Of a stretch of 38,950 bases of DNA, positions 30,301 to 38,950 are shown piece by piece; the stretch's first letter is position 1; each line of letters starts with the position of its first letter. The stretch comes from Spirogloea muscicola (Eukaryota > Streptophyta > Zygnematophyceae > Spirogloeales > Spirogloeaceae). Under the pieces are notes generated by a model. The model was not told the origin of the DNA, ran no database searches, and saw nothing but the letters and a program-made list of their open reading frames with translations. The position numbers and the translations under genes are program-made. The stretch is from the NCBI GenBank assembly GCA_009602725.1, contig WELB01000118.1:285240-324189 (forward strand), written 5' to 3'.

Positions 30301-32522
30301 CCAAGCACAAGCAAAGAGTCTAGTTGTTGGCATCGTCTGCAAGTTAGAAGCAAGTCAGAGCTGAACTCCTGTGTCCCTGCTGGTGCTACCTCTGCAGATG
30401 GCATGGGCCCACCACGCCCTGCAGGCCAGCGCGAATGCGAATGGTGGCGAGGCATCTGTGGAAGACATGGACTGGGATCAGCTCACTGTGAGGGGCACTT
30501 GTCAGGAGATCCCCAAGAAATACTTAAGGCTGACCTCTGCTCCAGACCCCAGCACAGTGAGTTTGTTGCATATTGCATCACAGTACTTTGATTCTGTCAT
30601 TACCTGCTGGCTGTTCTGTCATCTCCTGAGAGGACACAAGAGTGTGTATCTGCCGTGTATCTATTTGTCAAGTGCACATACGTAGCTACTCTGCTTTGTG
30701 TGACATATGCACACCAGTAAATGCATGAAATCCTTTCGCAGGTGAGGCCTGAAGAAGTCCTGAAGAAAGCTCTTACAATGGTCAAGGAGAGCACAAAGTC
30801 GTACCTTTACAAGTGTGATCAGCTCAAGAGTATACGCCAGGATTTGACTGTGCAAAGAATAAGAGATGATTTTACGGCAGAGGTGAGTAAGTGTTATGTA
30901 CATATTAGGGCTCATATCAATCCTTAGTGCACATATAGGTTACACCAGATTAGTTGTGATAAGCTTCTTTGCCTTCGTCGTTGACCTCATTGACCTCATG
31001 CGCTGTCACAAGCTATAAGGTTTGGATCCTGACCTGGTCTTGAAATTATTGCTTGTCAGGTCTACGAGACACATGGTAGATTGGCTCTCGAGGCTGGCGA
31101 CCTTGGTGAATATAATCAGGTACCACCTTAACCTGCACTTTTACATCCTGGAGTTGTATGTGCTATCCTTGCCTTCACCTTGGTTATGCGGGCCAAGCCT
31201 CACATGGCATACTACACTTCTCGTTGTCATCTTGCCAGTGCCAAGCGCAGCTGAAGGGCCTGTACAACGAAGGGATCTCTGGCTGCAAGTGCGAGTTTGC
31301 TGGTAAGCTTGTCTGCCTCACGTTACACTACGATCTCGCATCTTCCTCCACAGTAATGGCATACAGAAACAAGCCGCCCGGAAATTTACAACGTCCTGAC
31401 CGAAGTCAATTTGCTGATAGAGAGATAGAAAAAAATTACCTGAAACGAAACCTGCAGCAGCTCTACATTGCTGGGCAGCACTCATTGTGCCTTTTTATTG
31501 CATGTGCAGCTTACGGCCTGCTGTACACAGTGTTTCAGCATGGCAGCAGCAGCAATGACCTACTTGCTTCCATGGCAGCGTATAAATCTGGACACTGACT
31601 TACATGCTCCGATGTCAAAATCGATTGTGCGATCTGGACCAAGTTGGTGTCTGTATGTTGCTAAGTAGACAATTCTACCGTTTGAATATCGTTGTCCAGG
31701 CTTACCTCTGGAGCCAGGGAAGATCCAGCTGTCAAGCATGCACTGGATGTCAGGCATGCTGTGGCATCTGCAAATTATTACAAATTCTTCGCCCTGTACA
31801 AAACAGCTCCAAATCTTGGGCAACAACTTATGGGTGAGATGTCTGGACCAAGTTTGTAATACATATAATTCCCAACCTCTGAGTTGGTACAAGCTGTCTG
31901 CTTGCCGTGCTACTTGGAACGACCCTCAAAGTACTGAAGCAAGACGATAATGTCTGCGACCAATGTGCAGATCTGTATGCAGACAAGATGAGATACGCTG
32001 CTGTTCATTGCATGACACGAGCATATAGGCCATCTATACCAATTACCTTCATTGCCAGAACGTTGGCCTTTGGTGACATTGAAGCAACTTCAAGAGAAGG
32101 CCCAGATGAATTGCCAGCCAGCGAGGCCGAGGAAGAGTGTTCTGAGTGGCTGAAGGCTCATGGTTGCACGCTCGTTGATACGCCTGTCGTTTCGCTGGAC
32201 ACGAAGGTATGATCTATCCCACTTACCCCAGGGCCCAGGAAGAGTGTAGTTGTTGGCAAATCTGGGCATTGTATGATGCTGTCGGCATTATGGTAGACTT
32301 GATTGTGTTGACCATATGTCCTAGCTTTTATTGCTTACAGTCAATACGTTTTGTTGGCAGACTTGAGGTGCAATGTTAGGCCTATGTAATCAATTAATTC
32401 ACTTGTCGATGCAGGCAAGCATGTCAACGCTGCTCATGCCAGAACCTGAAGCTGTTATTGCGCATGGTGATGCCAACCTGAATCTGGAAGACTTTTTTGC
32501 AAAGACACTAGCAGCAGTCTAG
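25762..32522 (+). CDS. SAC3A: SAC3/GANP domain protein, SAC3A (LENG8/THP3)-like, 5' end incomplete
   Basis: Nuclear protein of the SAC3/THP3/LENG8 group, linked to mRNA export and co-transcriptional processing. In-phase exons are (start unknown)-26040, 26245-26469, 26729-27576, 27739-28093, 28230-28640, 28850-28948, 29172-29257, 29471-29594, 29790-30053, 30398-30556, 30742-30882, 31060-31119, 31239-31302, 31510-31579, 31700-31833, 31971-32206 and 32415-32522, about 1,220 codons. The N-terminal half is Tyr/Gln/Pro/Ala-rich low complexity with a poly-Gln run. Then come [30 protein letters not shown], a basic/acidic linker with KKRKK and [11 protein letters not shown], and the SAC3 domain: [11 protein letters not shown]-type entry (here [12 protein letters not shown]), [55 protein letters not shown] and [19 protein letters not shown] small exon may be missing between 30053 and 30398. 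Introns are GT-AG. Confidence 0.92.
26729..28093 (+). other. Tyr/Gln-rich prion-like region of SAC3A
   Basis: Exons 3 and 4 encode a low-complexity region: [20 protein letters not shown], a poly-Gln run (CAGCAG repeats, 27283-27320), [16 protein letters not shown], then in exon 4 a degenerate repeat of 8-10 residues with Tyr ([39 protein letters not shown]). Such composition is typical of phase-separating RNA-linked proteins. The repeat is in frame and stop-free over about 400 codons. Confidence 0.8.
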
Positions 32523-33004
32523 CTTCTGCATCTTATGCAGGTACATTAGTAACCCTGGGTGCCTCTAAGTGCCCCAATGCCTCATTGCCTCGACCGTTAA
32601 GGGATTCTTTCATTGGTTGACGAGGTGAGCCTATGATGCTGACTAGCAATGTGTGTGCCCGCTGGAGACAGCAGTGCAGCAGAATGTCACACCTAACCTG
32701 GGTAAAAAGCTCGGGATGAGTGCAAAAACAGTGGGACATGCAGTCTGCAGAACGCTAAATGCGAATGCCTTAGTGCATGGAGTTATCATGCGCATAGCCC
32801 AGAGCAAAAACGGGTTGTATGGGCTCAATGTTCGTCTGTATTGCAATAGGTGCTACTGTGTAATTACAGCACAGGCTGAGAACAGCAGCAGCGTGCGCTG
32901 CATCCCCAACTTATTGGCATCAAAAAAGGAGGTTGGATGGTACCAGTAATCTTGATGTAGCTGAGAGAATGTAAAGAACCCTGTTCCAGCTGCTGCAGAT
33001 GACT
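32523..33004. other. intergenic, no gene seen
   Basis: It follows the SAC3A stop and probably contains its 3' UTR. No coding family or LINE piece was seen before about 33005. Confidence 0.4.
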
Positions 33005-33345
33005 CTGGATGCGGTGCTCGGTGGCTTGAGCTCCTGCACTGGCTAGCGGGCACCGCTGTCTTGACATGATCAAGGGGAGCAGGCCGATACCAACGCGGCA
33101 GGCTCTCTCGCCCAGGTGTATCGCATGCGCCTGTCAGTATCACTGCAGCGGTCCATTGGCACACGCTTGTATCTGTGTGCGCTTTGGCTGCAGCCTCTGG
33201 CTATAGACAGGGGACCCGGCGACAAGTTTCTCTGACCTGCGGCTGCTCAACAGCCGGATATTGAGCACCCTTCTCGTACTTTGTTCATTCTTTTGTGGGC
33301 TGGCTTTTCCAGCCCCTATCCTCAATGGGCGAGCGCTTTCTGATA
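33005..33345 (+). mobile_element. degenerate family A LINE 3' end
   Basis: GARWLELLHWLAGTAV begins near 33018. Frameshifted NAAGSLAQVYRMRLSVSLQR and SDLRLLNSRI follow, and a stop near 33263. The 3' UTR has CTCGTACTTTGTTCATTC, hairpin 33297-33315 and CTCAATGGGCGAGCGCTTTC. Confidence 0.8.
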
Positions 33346-33725
33346 CTGAGCACCCAGTTTCATGTTTTCCTGGCCCCTTCGATCTTTACACGTCGTGCAG
33401 ATGTGTTTCCAGTTGAGTTGGGCTTGCCAGCTGCATATCTGTCTTTCTTGCGACGACGTCTTTCGGCCTGTTTGCAGCGTGCTCAGGTTAATGCCTTGCA
33501 CCAGAAAGCTGGCCGAGCTCTAGTTGGTGGCAGAAGGGCTTCGTATCTGACATCTAGTATTCAGGCATCGATTAGCGACCTTTATGTTTTGACCCGTGGT
33601 TACTGAGCGGGTCACTTTGCTGTAGATTATGTAGATTATGTAGGTCTATAGATGTGCTTGCCTTTGTACTTGGCCTTTGGCCTTCGTTTGTTTCAAACAC
33701 ACGAAATTATCCTTCGAACTGTGTT
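33346..33725 (+). mobile_element. family B LINE 3' end
   Basis: A short A-UTR-like lead (GAGCACCCAGT, TTTTCCTGGCCCC) precedes an open B frame: TRRADVFPVELGLPAAYLSF, LRRRLSACLQRAQVNALHQK, AGRALVGGRRASYLTSS, ending SDLYVLTRGY and TGA at 33604-33606. The B 3' UTR follows with duplicated GATTATGTA, AGATGTGCTTGCCTTTGTAC, GGCC-TTT-GGCC and TTCGTTTGTTTC. It preserves the empty target site for the 11.4-kb insertion. Confidence 0.85.
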
Positions 33726-33729
33726 CATC

Positions 33730-33795
33730 CTTTTTTCTGGGCTGGCTGATCACAGCCGTCGCCCTCTACTGGACGAGTCTTTCTTTAGTTTTTCT
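33730..33795 (+). mobile_element. family A terminal hairpin piece
   Basis: TCATCCTTTTTTCTGGGCTGG, hairpin 33740-33757 (GGCTG/CAGCC), then CGCCCTCTACTGGACGAGTC and TTTCTTTAG. It has no coding sequence. This is the last LINE piece before the RPT1 leader. Confidence 0.6.
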
Positions 33796-33999
33796 CCTCG
33801 TTTCTACTTATTGATCGTGTGGAAAAGTTTCTCGTGTCATTTACGGAAGCGAAGAAGGGGCTCGAAAAACCTAACCTAGCCCTTCTCGCCGTGACCTCCA
33901 CGCGCCCGCCGCGCCGCAAGCCCCGGCGGCCCTCGCGGCGGCGGCGGCGGCGCCGNCGCGGCGAGCGCGGAGAGCGCGCCCTGCTCGCGCGCGCCCGCA

Positions 34000-36900
34000 A
34001 TGGCGGACGGGGACTTCGACTCCTCCAAGGAGTCGAAGAACCCGCCGCCGCTGGACGAGGACGACATCGCCCTCCTCAAGACCTACGTGAGCTCCGCGCA
34101 GCCACTGCCCGACGGCGGGCCAGGCCTTGCGCGGCCGTCGAGCGGCCTTCAGAGACTCCACCGTCGCCACCAGATGGCAGCCATGGCCAGGCTTCTGTTG
34201 TTGAGCTCCGCTGCTGCCGTTCATGCCTCTGCGAAGTGAGAGATCTAGACGCGCGGATGGTGACCCTTGCCTTACGCTGCTCTCGGCAGGGGCTCGGGCC
34301 GTATGCGACCGCCATCAAGGACGCGGAGGCGGACATCAAGGAGATGGCCAAGGTGGTCAATGATCTCTGCGGTGACGGCCTGCCCAGTTCCCTTTGCAAG
34401 CTACTGGCACTTGAAAGGGCCTTAACTGGCACTTTAAAGTGCCACGTGTGGACTCCAAGCTTGAAGCTCTGGAATCTTGACAGGAAGCACTTTTCTAAAT
34501 AAGCTCCACGAAGGTGGCCTCGGCGGCAGGCATCAAGGAGCTGGACACCGGCCTGGCTGCGCCTAGCCAATGGGACCTGGTATCAGACAAGCAGATGATG
34601 CAGGAGGAACAACCCCTGCAGGTCTGTCAAACATACTGGAGTTTGATATGCAATTTCTTACGCTTAAACAGAGGCCTAGCAGATTCTTCTCTGCTGTTTA
34701 TGGATTCAGTACCTGGTCCTTGTTGAGCAATCATCTGCTGTGCGCTTGCCTCGTCTGAAGTTGCACGTTGCTGTCTGATAATCCAAAGGTTGCTCGCTGC
34801 ACAAAGATCATCAACGCCAATACAGAGGATGCCAAGTATGTCATCAACGTCAAGCAGATTGCCAAGGTACACTTTGCAGAGGCTGCCCGACATTACAGAG
34901 GTGCCACTCACTTTGTTGTCTGTGCTGTCGCAGGCAACGTAAGTCTCTGATTATGCAACTCTCATTCTTTTCTGCAGTTTGTAGTGGGACTCGGAGATAA
35001 GGTCTCACCAACGGATATTGAGGAGGGCATGCGTGTCGGGTATGTTCCAAGGCGACCACCTTGCAGCCCTTGCACACTTGTCTGTGAGAAGTTGACAGGA
35101 TATTGTTGTGTATTATGCACAAAATATCAATTGTTTGTCTTATGTTACAATATGAATCGCAAAGTCATGGCACTGACAGTCCCCTCTCTACCACTGGCTC
35201 GTTTTTTGGGTCCAAAGTCTCCTTCAGATGTGCTGGCAGTCTCGCAGAGACTCCATCAGTATTTTGCACTTACTCTCTGTGTCTGGATGCCCTAATAGGG
35301 TTGATCGCAACAAGTATCAAATACAGATTCCTCTGCCACCAAAAATTGATCCAAGTGTCACCATGATGACTGTCGAGGAGAAACCAGACGTCACCTACAG
35401 CGATGTTGGCGGCTGCAAGGAGCAGATTGAGCGGATGCGAGAGGTACTTGACAGAGCGAACCTTTGAAGCCTTTGGTGGCATTACACATCATCACATCCA
35501 ATCACACCCTTGGATGAGGTGAAGCAGGCACTATGCTCTATGCACGGTAAAGCTGTGGTGCCTTCGTTCACAATGCGGAAGTGTCATCTTTGTTCACCTG
35601 TAACCAGGTTGTGGAGCTGCCCATGTTGCATCCTGAAAAGTTTGTGAAGCTGGGGATCGATCCTCCAAAAGGAGTCCTATGCTATGGTCCTCCGGGCACG
35701 GGCAAGACATTGCTAGCCAGAGCTGTGGCGAATAGGACAGATGCCTGCTTCATCAGGGTCATTGGGAGTGAGTTGGTGCAAAAATACGTTGGAGAAGGTG
35801 CACGCATGGTTAGGGAGTTGTTTCAGGTGAATATCAAGACTATGGAAAGTGTGAGCAAAGTAGGAGATTATGTGGTCCTTTGTGATTCTCAGGATTCTAG
35901 CAATATGAATTTCACAGTCAAGGTGTGAATGAGAGTGCGCTTGGTTCTGTTCTGAGATAAGAGGTCAATTGCTGTCGGGTCTTCCATCCTCCTCAGATGG
36001 CAAGATCGAAGAAGGCGTGCATCATCTTCTTTGACGAAGTTGATGCCATTGGCGGTGCTCGCTTTGACGATGGTGCTGGAGGTGACAATGAAGTCCAACG
36101 CACAATGCTTGAGATTGTCAACCAACTTGATGGGTTTGATGCCAGGGGTAACATCAAGGTCCTCATGGCGACAAATAGGTTGAAACCCCACTTTATACTC
36201 GTGTAGACACCCTCTTTTAATAGGTTGAATTCGTGCTTGACTTGTTTGTTCGAGCATGGGGATGGCATGCTGTGAATGTGCTACTCTGCGTATGTGTCAG
36301 CTCAGAGCTGAAGCATTGTTGTGCATAGATGTTTCTCAAGTCAAAGGCCGCAGTACAGTACAATGTCCTTCATAGTCAGTATCTGAATTTTTCAGACAAA
36401 TCGAAGCATGTATGCAATGTGGCCCAGTCCACCTTAAATAATTGGTGGTAGAGCTGTCCTGCTGGTCATGCTCTGTTGCTTCTGACTTGGAAGGTGCTCA
36501 CTCACAGGCCGGACACGCTAGACCCTGCATTGCTGAGACCAGGGAGGCTGGACCGGAAAGTGGAATTTGGGCTCCCAGACCTCGAGAGCAGAGCTCAAAT
36601 CTTCCGTATACACACGCGGACAATGAACTGTGATCGGGACATCCGCTTTGAGCTCCTTGCTCGACTTTGCCCGAACTCCACAGGTGAACACTAGATTAGC
36701 AAGACATAGGTCGTGTCATGCTACTTGTTCAGCTTCTTCTCAAGTTGGTATTCTTCATATGAAGTAAAGTATATGCTGCATGCGTTTTGCAAGCCTGCCA
36801 GCTTGATCGTGGTCTGCGTTTAAGTCCGTGTCTTCTTGAAGACTGTTGAGATAAGTCAGATTTGCTTTTAGCCTTCCTAAAATTGGAGCCTGACCTCAGA

Positions 36901-37076
36901 CCTTCTCAACTCGGACAGGTGCTGACATCAGGAGCGTCTGCACAGAGGCTGGAATGTATGCTATCAGAGCAAGGAGGAAAACAGTTACCGAGAAGGACTT
37001 CTTGGAAGCAGTGAATAAAGTCATCAAAGGCTATCAGAAATTTAGCGCGACCCCCAAGTATATGGTGTACAATTAG
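34000..37076 (+). CDS. RPT1: 26S proteasome regulatory ATPase RPT1, complete 10-exon gene
   Basis: AAA+ ATPase subunit of the 19S base ring that unfolds and feeds ubiquitinated proteins into the 20S core, in nucleus and cytosol. Exons 34000-34086, 34290-34371, 34530-34621, 34789-34866, 34978-35039, 35299-35443, 35608-35826, 35997-36178, 36508-36683 and 36919-37076 join in frame to 426 codons, the plant RPT1 length. Seen: N-terminal [13 protein letters not shown], the coiled-coil/OB segment with [20 protein letters not shown], Walker A GPPGTGKT (about 209-216), Walker B IIFFDE (about 264-269), the arginine-finger region RPGRLDRK (about 326-333) and the RPT1-specific ending [14 protein letters not shown]. 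All introns are GT-AG. The leader (33796-33999) is GC-rich and contains an N at 33956. No lesions were seen. Confidence 0.97.
34428..34443. repeat. 16-bp perfect palindrome in RPT1 intron 2
   Basis: GGCACTTTAAAGTGCC is its own reverse complement and lies within intron 34372-34529. A related half (TGGCACTTGAAAG) precedes it by about 24 bases. Function unknown; it could be chance or a short protein-binding site. Confidence 0.8.
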
Positions 37077-37555
37077 CCAGCTTGAGATAGCCTCTTGAGC
37101 AGGACTTGAACATTGAACGTGTACTGTATGTGGCTTCTTCTTAAGCTGCTCGTAAGTTCGCCATTGATTGCTCATGGAGCAATGGCCTGCACTTGCACTG
37201 GTTGCTCTTCGTTGTGTCTCTGAGGTGCATTGCGTCGGCAAACCTGTAAGTCTCTTGTCAATAAGCTGGCATGTCCGAGACAGGCCATCATCTGTGTGAT
37301 TGTACGACTCCTGTGTCTTGGGGAGTCTGCCCAAACGTTGTCACCTGCCAGGCAGGCCGCTGAGCTCCTGGCAAGACCCTGGGCCTCAGTCCACTGGACA
37401 CTGTAATCTTGGCAGCCAGGCAGCTTGTCGTGGACAGCCAAGGCTGCCTTTGATCAACAGCATTTGGTGGAAAAGTCAAATGTGAATCTCACTATGCATG
37501 ACAACTCAGCACAGTTGCCGCTGGAAAGAGGACTTTATATTCTCAAGCTATAAGG
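37077..37555. other. downstream of RPT1, no gene seen
   Basis: Probably the RPT1 3' UTR followed by anonymous sequence. No family is recognised in short frames on either strand. Confidence 0.4.
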
Positions 37556-37559
37556 TAAT

Positions 37560-37715
37560 ATGTATACCTTGTCCACTCCTTTCGGGCTGGCCTCTCTCTC
37601 TAAGGGCGAGCACTTTCTTCTCACCGCCCTCGCCCCCTTTGAAGGACGGGGCTGCTTCCCTTCTGCTAGCCTCTCTTAAGTTGCGGCTGCTTACTAGGGG
37701 TCACCAAGCGACCAT
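37560..37715 (+). mobile_element. family A tail and coding-end pieces
   Basis: CCTTGTCCACTCCTTTCGGGC and GGGCGAGCACTTTCTTCTC are an A terminal region with a decayed hairpin. Then a coding end reading ASLLSLKLRLLTRG with GTCACCAAGC in place of TTACTGAGC, so its stop is lost. Confidence 0.6.
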
Positions 37716-37779
37716 GCTTCGTGGTACTTGCATAGCTGTGTCTTTCAACACAGTCCGCCCCATCAGATATCGTCTGATC

Positions 37780-38145
37780 TTTTTTAGGGGCTGGCCTCTC
37801 ACAAGCCTCGCCCCTCGTCAGCTTGTCTGCAGCGAGCTCAGGCTCATGCGTTGCACCAGAAAGCTGGTCGAGCCTTAGCTGGTAGTTCAAGAGCTTGTCG
37901 ATTGCCGTTTGGTATTCGAGCATCAGCTAGCGACCTCTATGTGCTGACTCGTGGTTACTGAGCGGGTCAGCTTAGCGTACTTTGTCCATTCTTTTTTGGG
38001 CTGGCTGTTCCAGCCCCTATCCTCAATGGGCGAGCTCTTTCCTCTTAGCAGCAGGTGACGTACATTTGTCAATGTGCTTGCCTTTGTACTTGGCCACACA
38101 TGGCCTCCCCATCTCTTAGTACACGCGCATTCTTTCAGGGTTTAG
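37780..38145 (+). mobile_element. family B LINE 3' end, 3' UTR split by an A module
   Basis: After a decayed hairpin (about 37789-37812), B coding traces (with a frameshift) run to ASDLYVLTRGY and TGA at 37960-37962. The 3' UTR GCGGGTCAGCTTAGC is split at 37977, resumes at 38044 with CTTAGCAGCAGGTGACGTAC and continues through GGCCA-CACA-TGGCC (38092-38105) to CTTAGTACACGCGCATTC. Confidence 0.85.
37971..38049 (+). mobile_element. 67-bp family A module with 6-bp target-site duplication
   Basis: CTTAGC at 37971-37976 is repeated at 38044-38049. Between them, 37977-38043 holds only GTACTTTGTCCATTC, hairpin 37998-38016 and CAATGGGCGAGCTCTTTCCT. The empty site GCTTAGCAGCAGGTGACGTA exists in the B copies at 17.7 kb and 12.4 kb (minus strand). 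This is an extreme 5'-truncated insertion that isolates the A 3' terminus. Confidence 0.85.
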
Positions 38146-38160
38146 GGTTTTCGCTTGTAG
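38146..38160 (+). repeat. short telomere-like motif
   Basis: AGGGTTTAGGGTTTT holds two units of the plant-type telomere heptamer TTTAGGG. Two units are too few to indicate a chromosome end; it could equally be a telo-box. Confidence 0.7.
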
Positions 38161-38400
38161 GCCCCTGCGAACCTTTGTCAATTCTTTTTGGGCTGGCTTT
38201 TCGCAGCCCTTGCCCCTAGCGAGAGTGCCACCTTCTTCTTTTAGGAGGATTTGGCCTTCGTTTACTTGATAGTCTTTACTTCTTTCTTCAGACTTGCATC
38301 TCCTGACTCGAGGTTACTGAGCGTCCTCTGGCCTTTGTTCATTCTTTCTTGGGCTGACTTTTCCAGCCCCTATTCTCAATGGGCGAGCCCTCCTCTCTGG
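38161..38400 (+). mobile_element. two family A 3' tails
   Basis: The first has CGAACCTTTGTCAATTC, hairpin 38190-38209 (GGGCTG/CAGCCC) and GAGAGTGCCACCTTCTTC. The second has the coding end DLHLLTRGY with TGA near 38318, TTTGTTCATTC, hairpin 38351-38369 with one mismatch, and CTCAATGGGCGAGCCC. Confidence 0.7.
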
Positions 38401-38419
38401 CTGATGTCTTCGTCCTAGT

Positions 38420-38716
38420 CCAAAGGTATGGCCTGTAGTGTAGTTCTTTTTCGGCACCTCTTTCTTTGGCTTGGGATATTGTCCATTCTTTTTGGGCTGG
38501 CTGCAGCACTACTCCGACTACCCTCAATGCGATCAGCTCCTGCCAGCGGCAATCGACGTCTTTGGTTGTCTGGGTCCTCGTTTCCACACCCTCCTCCAAA
38601 ACATTGCCAATCTAGGCTACACACGTCGTGCAGATGTATTTCCGGCTGAGTTGGGCTTGCCAGCTGCATATCCGTCTTTCTTGCGACGACGTGTTTCGGC
38701 CTGTTTGCGTGATTGG
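38420..38716 (+). mobile_element. A tail module joined to family B coding piece
   Basis: TTCTTTTTCGGCACCTC, GGATATTGTCCATTC and half a hairpin (GGGCTGGCTG) break directly into B: QHYSDYPQCDQLLPAAIDVF, GCLGPRFHTLLQNIANLGYT, RRADVFPAELGLPAAYPSFL, RRRVSACL. It is cut at about 38707, where GTGATTGGTAGAGTAGAG of an A-type UTR starts. Confidence 0.75.
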
Positions 38717-38722
38717 TAGAGT

Positions 38723-38752
38723 AGAGGAAAGTGCGTGTATATTAAGAGAGGA
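38723..38752 (-). mobile_element. 18-bp family B terminal insertion with 6-bp duplication
   Basis: AGAGGA at 38723-38728 and 38747-38752 flank AAGTGCGTGTATATTAAG. On the minus strand this equals the B 3' terminus (CTTAATATACACGCACTT). The empty site GGTAGAGTAGAGGAGTCCTT is at about 10838-10857. If real, it is a reverse-transcription insertion aborted after about 18 bases. Its short length leaves room for chance. Confidence 0.55.
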
Positions 38753-38754
38753 GT

Positions 38755-38950
38755 CCTTGACCGCTCCCACCCAGCCCAGTCTGCCACCAAGGCTGGGTAT
38801 GCGGTCGCCTACGCCGCTCGGGCAAAAGAGATCAAGTACGCCGACCATCGGCCGGAAGACGAGTTCTTCCCGTTGGCAATTGACATCCATGGGGCACTGG
38901 GCGCTCGGTGGCTTGAGCTACTTAACCAGCTCGCCCGCCACGCAATCGCC
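38755..38950 (+). mobile_element. family A LINE fragment, runs off the window
   Basis: An open frame DRSHPAQSATKAGYAVAYAA, KEIKYADHRPEDEFFPLAID, IHGALGARWLELLNQLARHA continues past the end. It carries TCC at the position of the TGA in the 20.8-kb copy. Confidence 0.85.

Noticed and set aside
38146-38160. Telomere or chromosome end
   Set aside because: Only two heptamer units, with coding-type LINE sequence continuing beyond.
10905-38369. Recurring short hairpins as a CRISPR array or Helitron ends
   Set aside because: Spacing is irregular, copies lie on both strands and are tied to LINE coding ends. No CTRR terminus and no Rep/helicase are seen, and target duplications are present, which Helitrons do not make.

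Overview
The window reads as nuclear DNA of a green (Viridiplantae) organism, most likely a unicellular alga. The evidence is intron-rich genes with GT-AG splice sites; a plant-length UDP-glucose dehydrogenase; a many-exon P-class PPR gene; a plant-type SAC3A gene with the RPT1 proteasome ATPase gene downstream of it; and a Pro-rich (SPPPP) plus EGF-like wall or matrix gene remnant. Two single-N positions (25760, 33956) show it is an assembled scaffold. I cannot name the species.

Layout. 0.1-4.0 kb: complete 10-exon UGD gene (+), 481 codons. 4.7-10.0 kb: convergent PPR gene (-), about 15 exons. 10.6-22.3 kb: an accessory block made almost entirely of broken retroelement pieces on both strands, with a Pro-rich/EGF-like gene remnant at 15.0-15.7 kb. 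22.3-24.8 kb: mostly anonymous, with one possible small membrane-protein gene. 25.8-32.5 kb: SAC3A-like gene (+), at least 17 exons. 34.0-37.1 kb: complete 10-exon RPT1 gene (+), 426 codons. Retroelement pieces also occupy 24.8-25.2, 33.0-33.8 and 37.56-38.95 kb, the last running off the window.

The main find is the retroelement. Two related families, called A and B here, share the C-terminal half of a LINE polyprotein: a C-x-C-x(11-12)-H-x3-C knuckle, then a restriction-like endonuclease core with D-x14-D and a downstream K...Y. This is the arrangement of R2/CRE/NeSL-type LINEs. Family A carries in its 3' UTR a hairpin (consensus arms GGGCTGGC/GCCAGCCC) that occurs about 17 times here, including one copy with a compensatory base-pair change (13574-13592). 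A elements end in a short pyrimidine tail, not poly(A). Family B has a different 3' UTR with its own inverted repeat (GGCCA/TGGCC). Three insertions are bounded by target-site duplications, and in each the empty site is visible in another copy in the window. All three targets are other copies of A or B. The elements therefore nest in one another, while I saw none in the exons or introns of the four recognised genes.

The recognised genes are housekeeping or organelle-expression functions (cell-wall sugar-nucleotide supply, organelle RNA processing, mRNA export/processing, proteasome) with no evident shared pathway. The neighbourhood looks like gene islands separated by retroelement graveyards.
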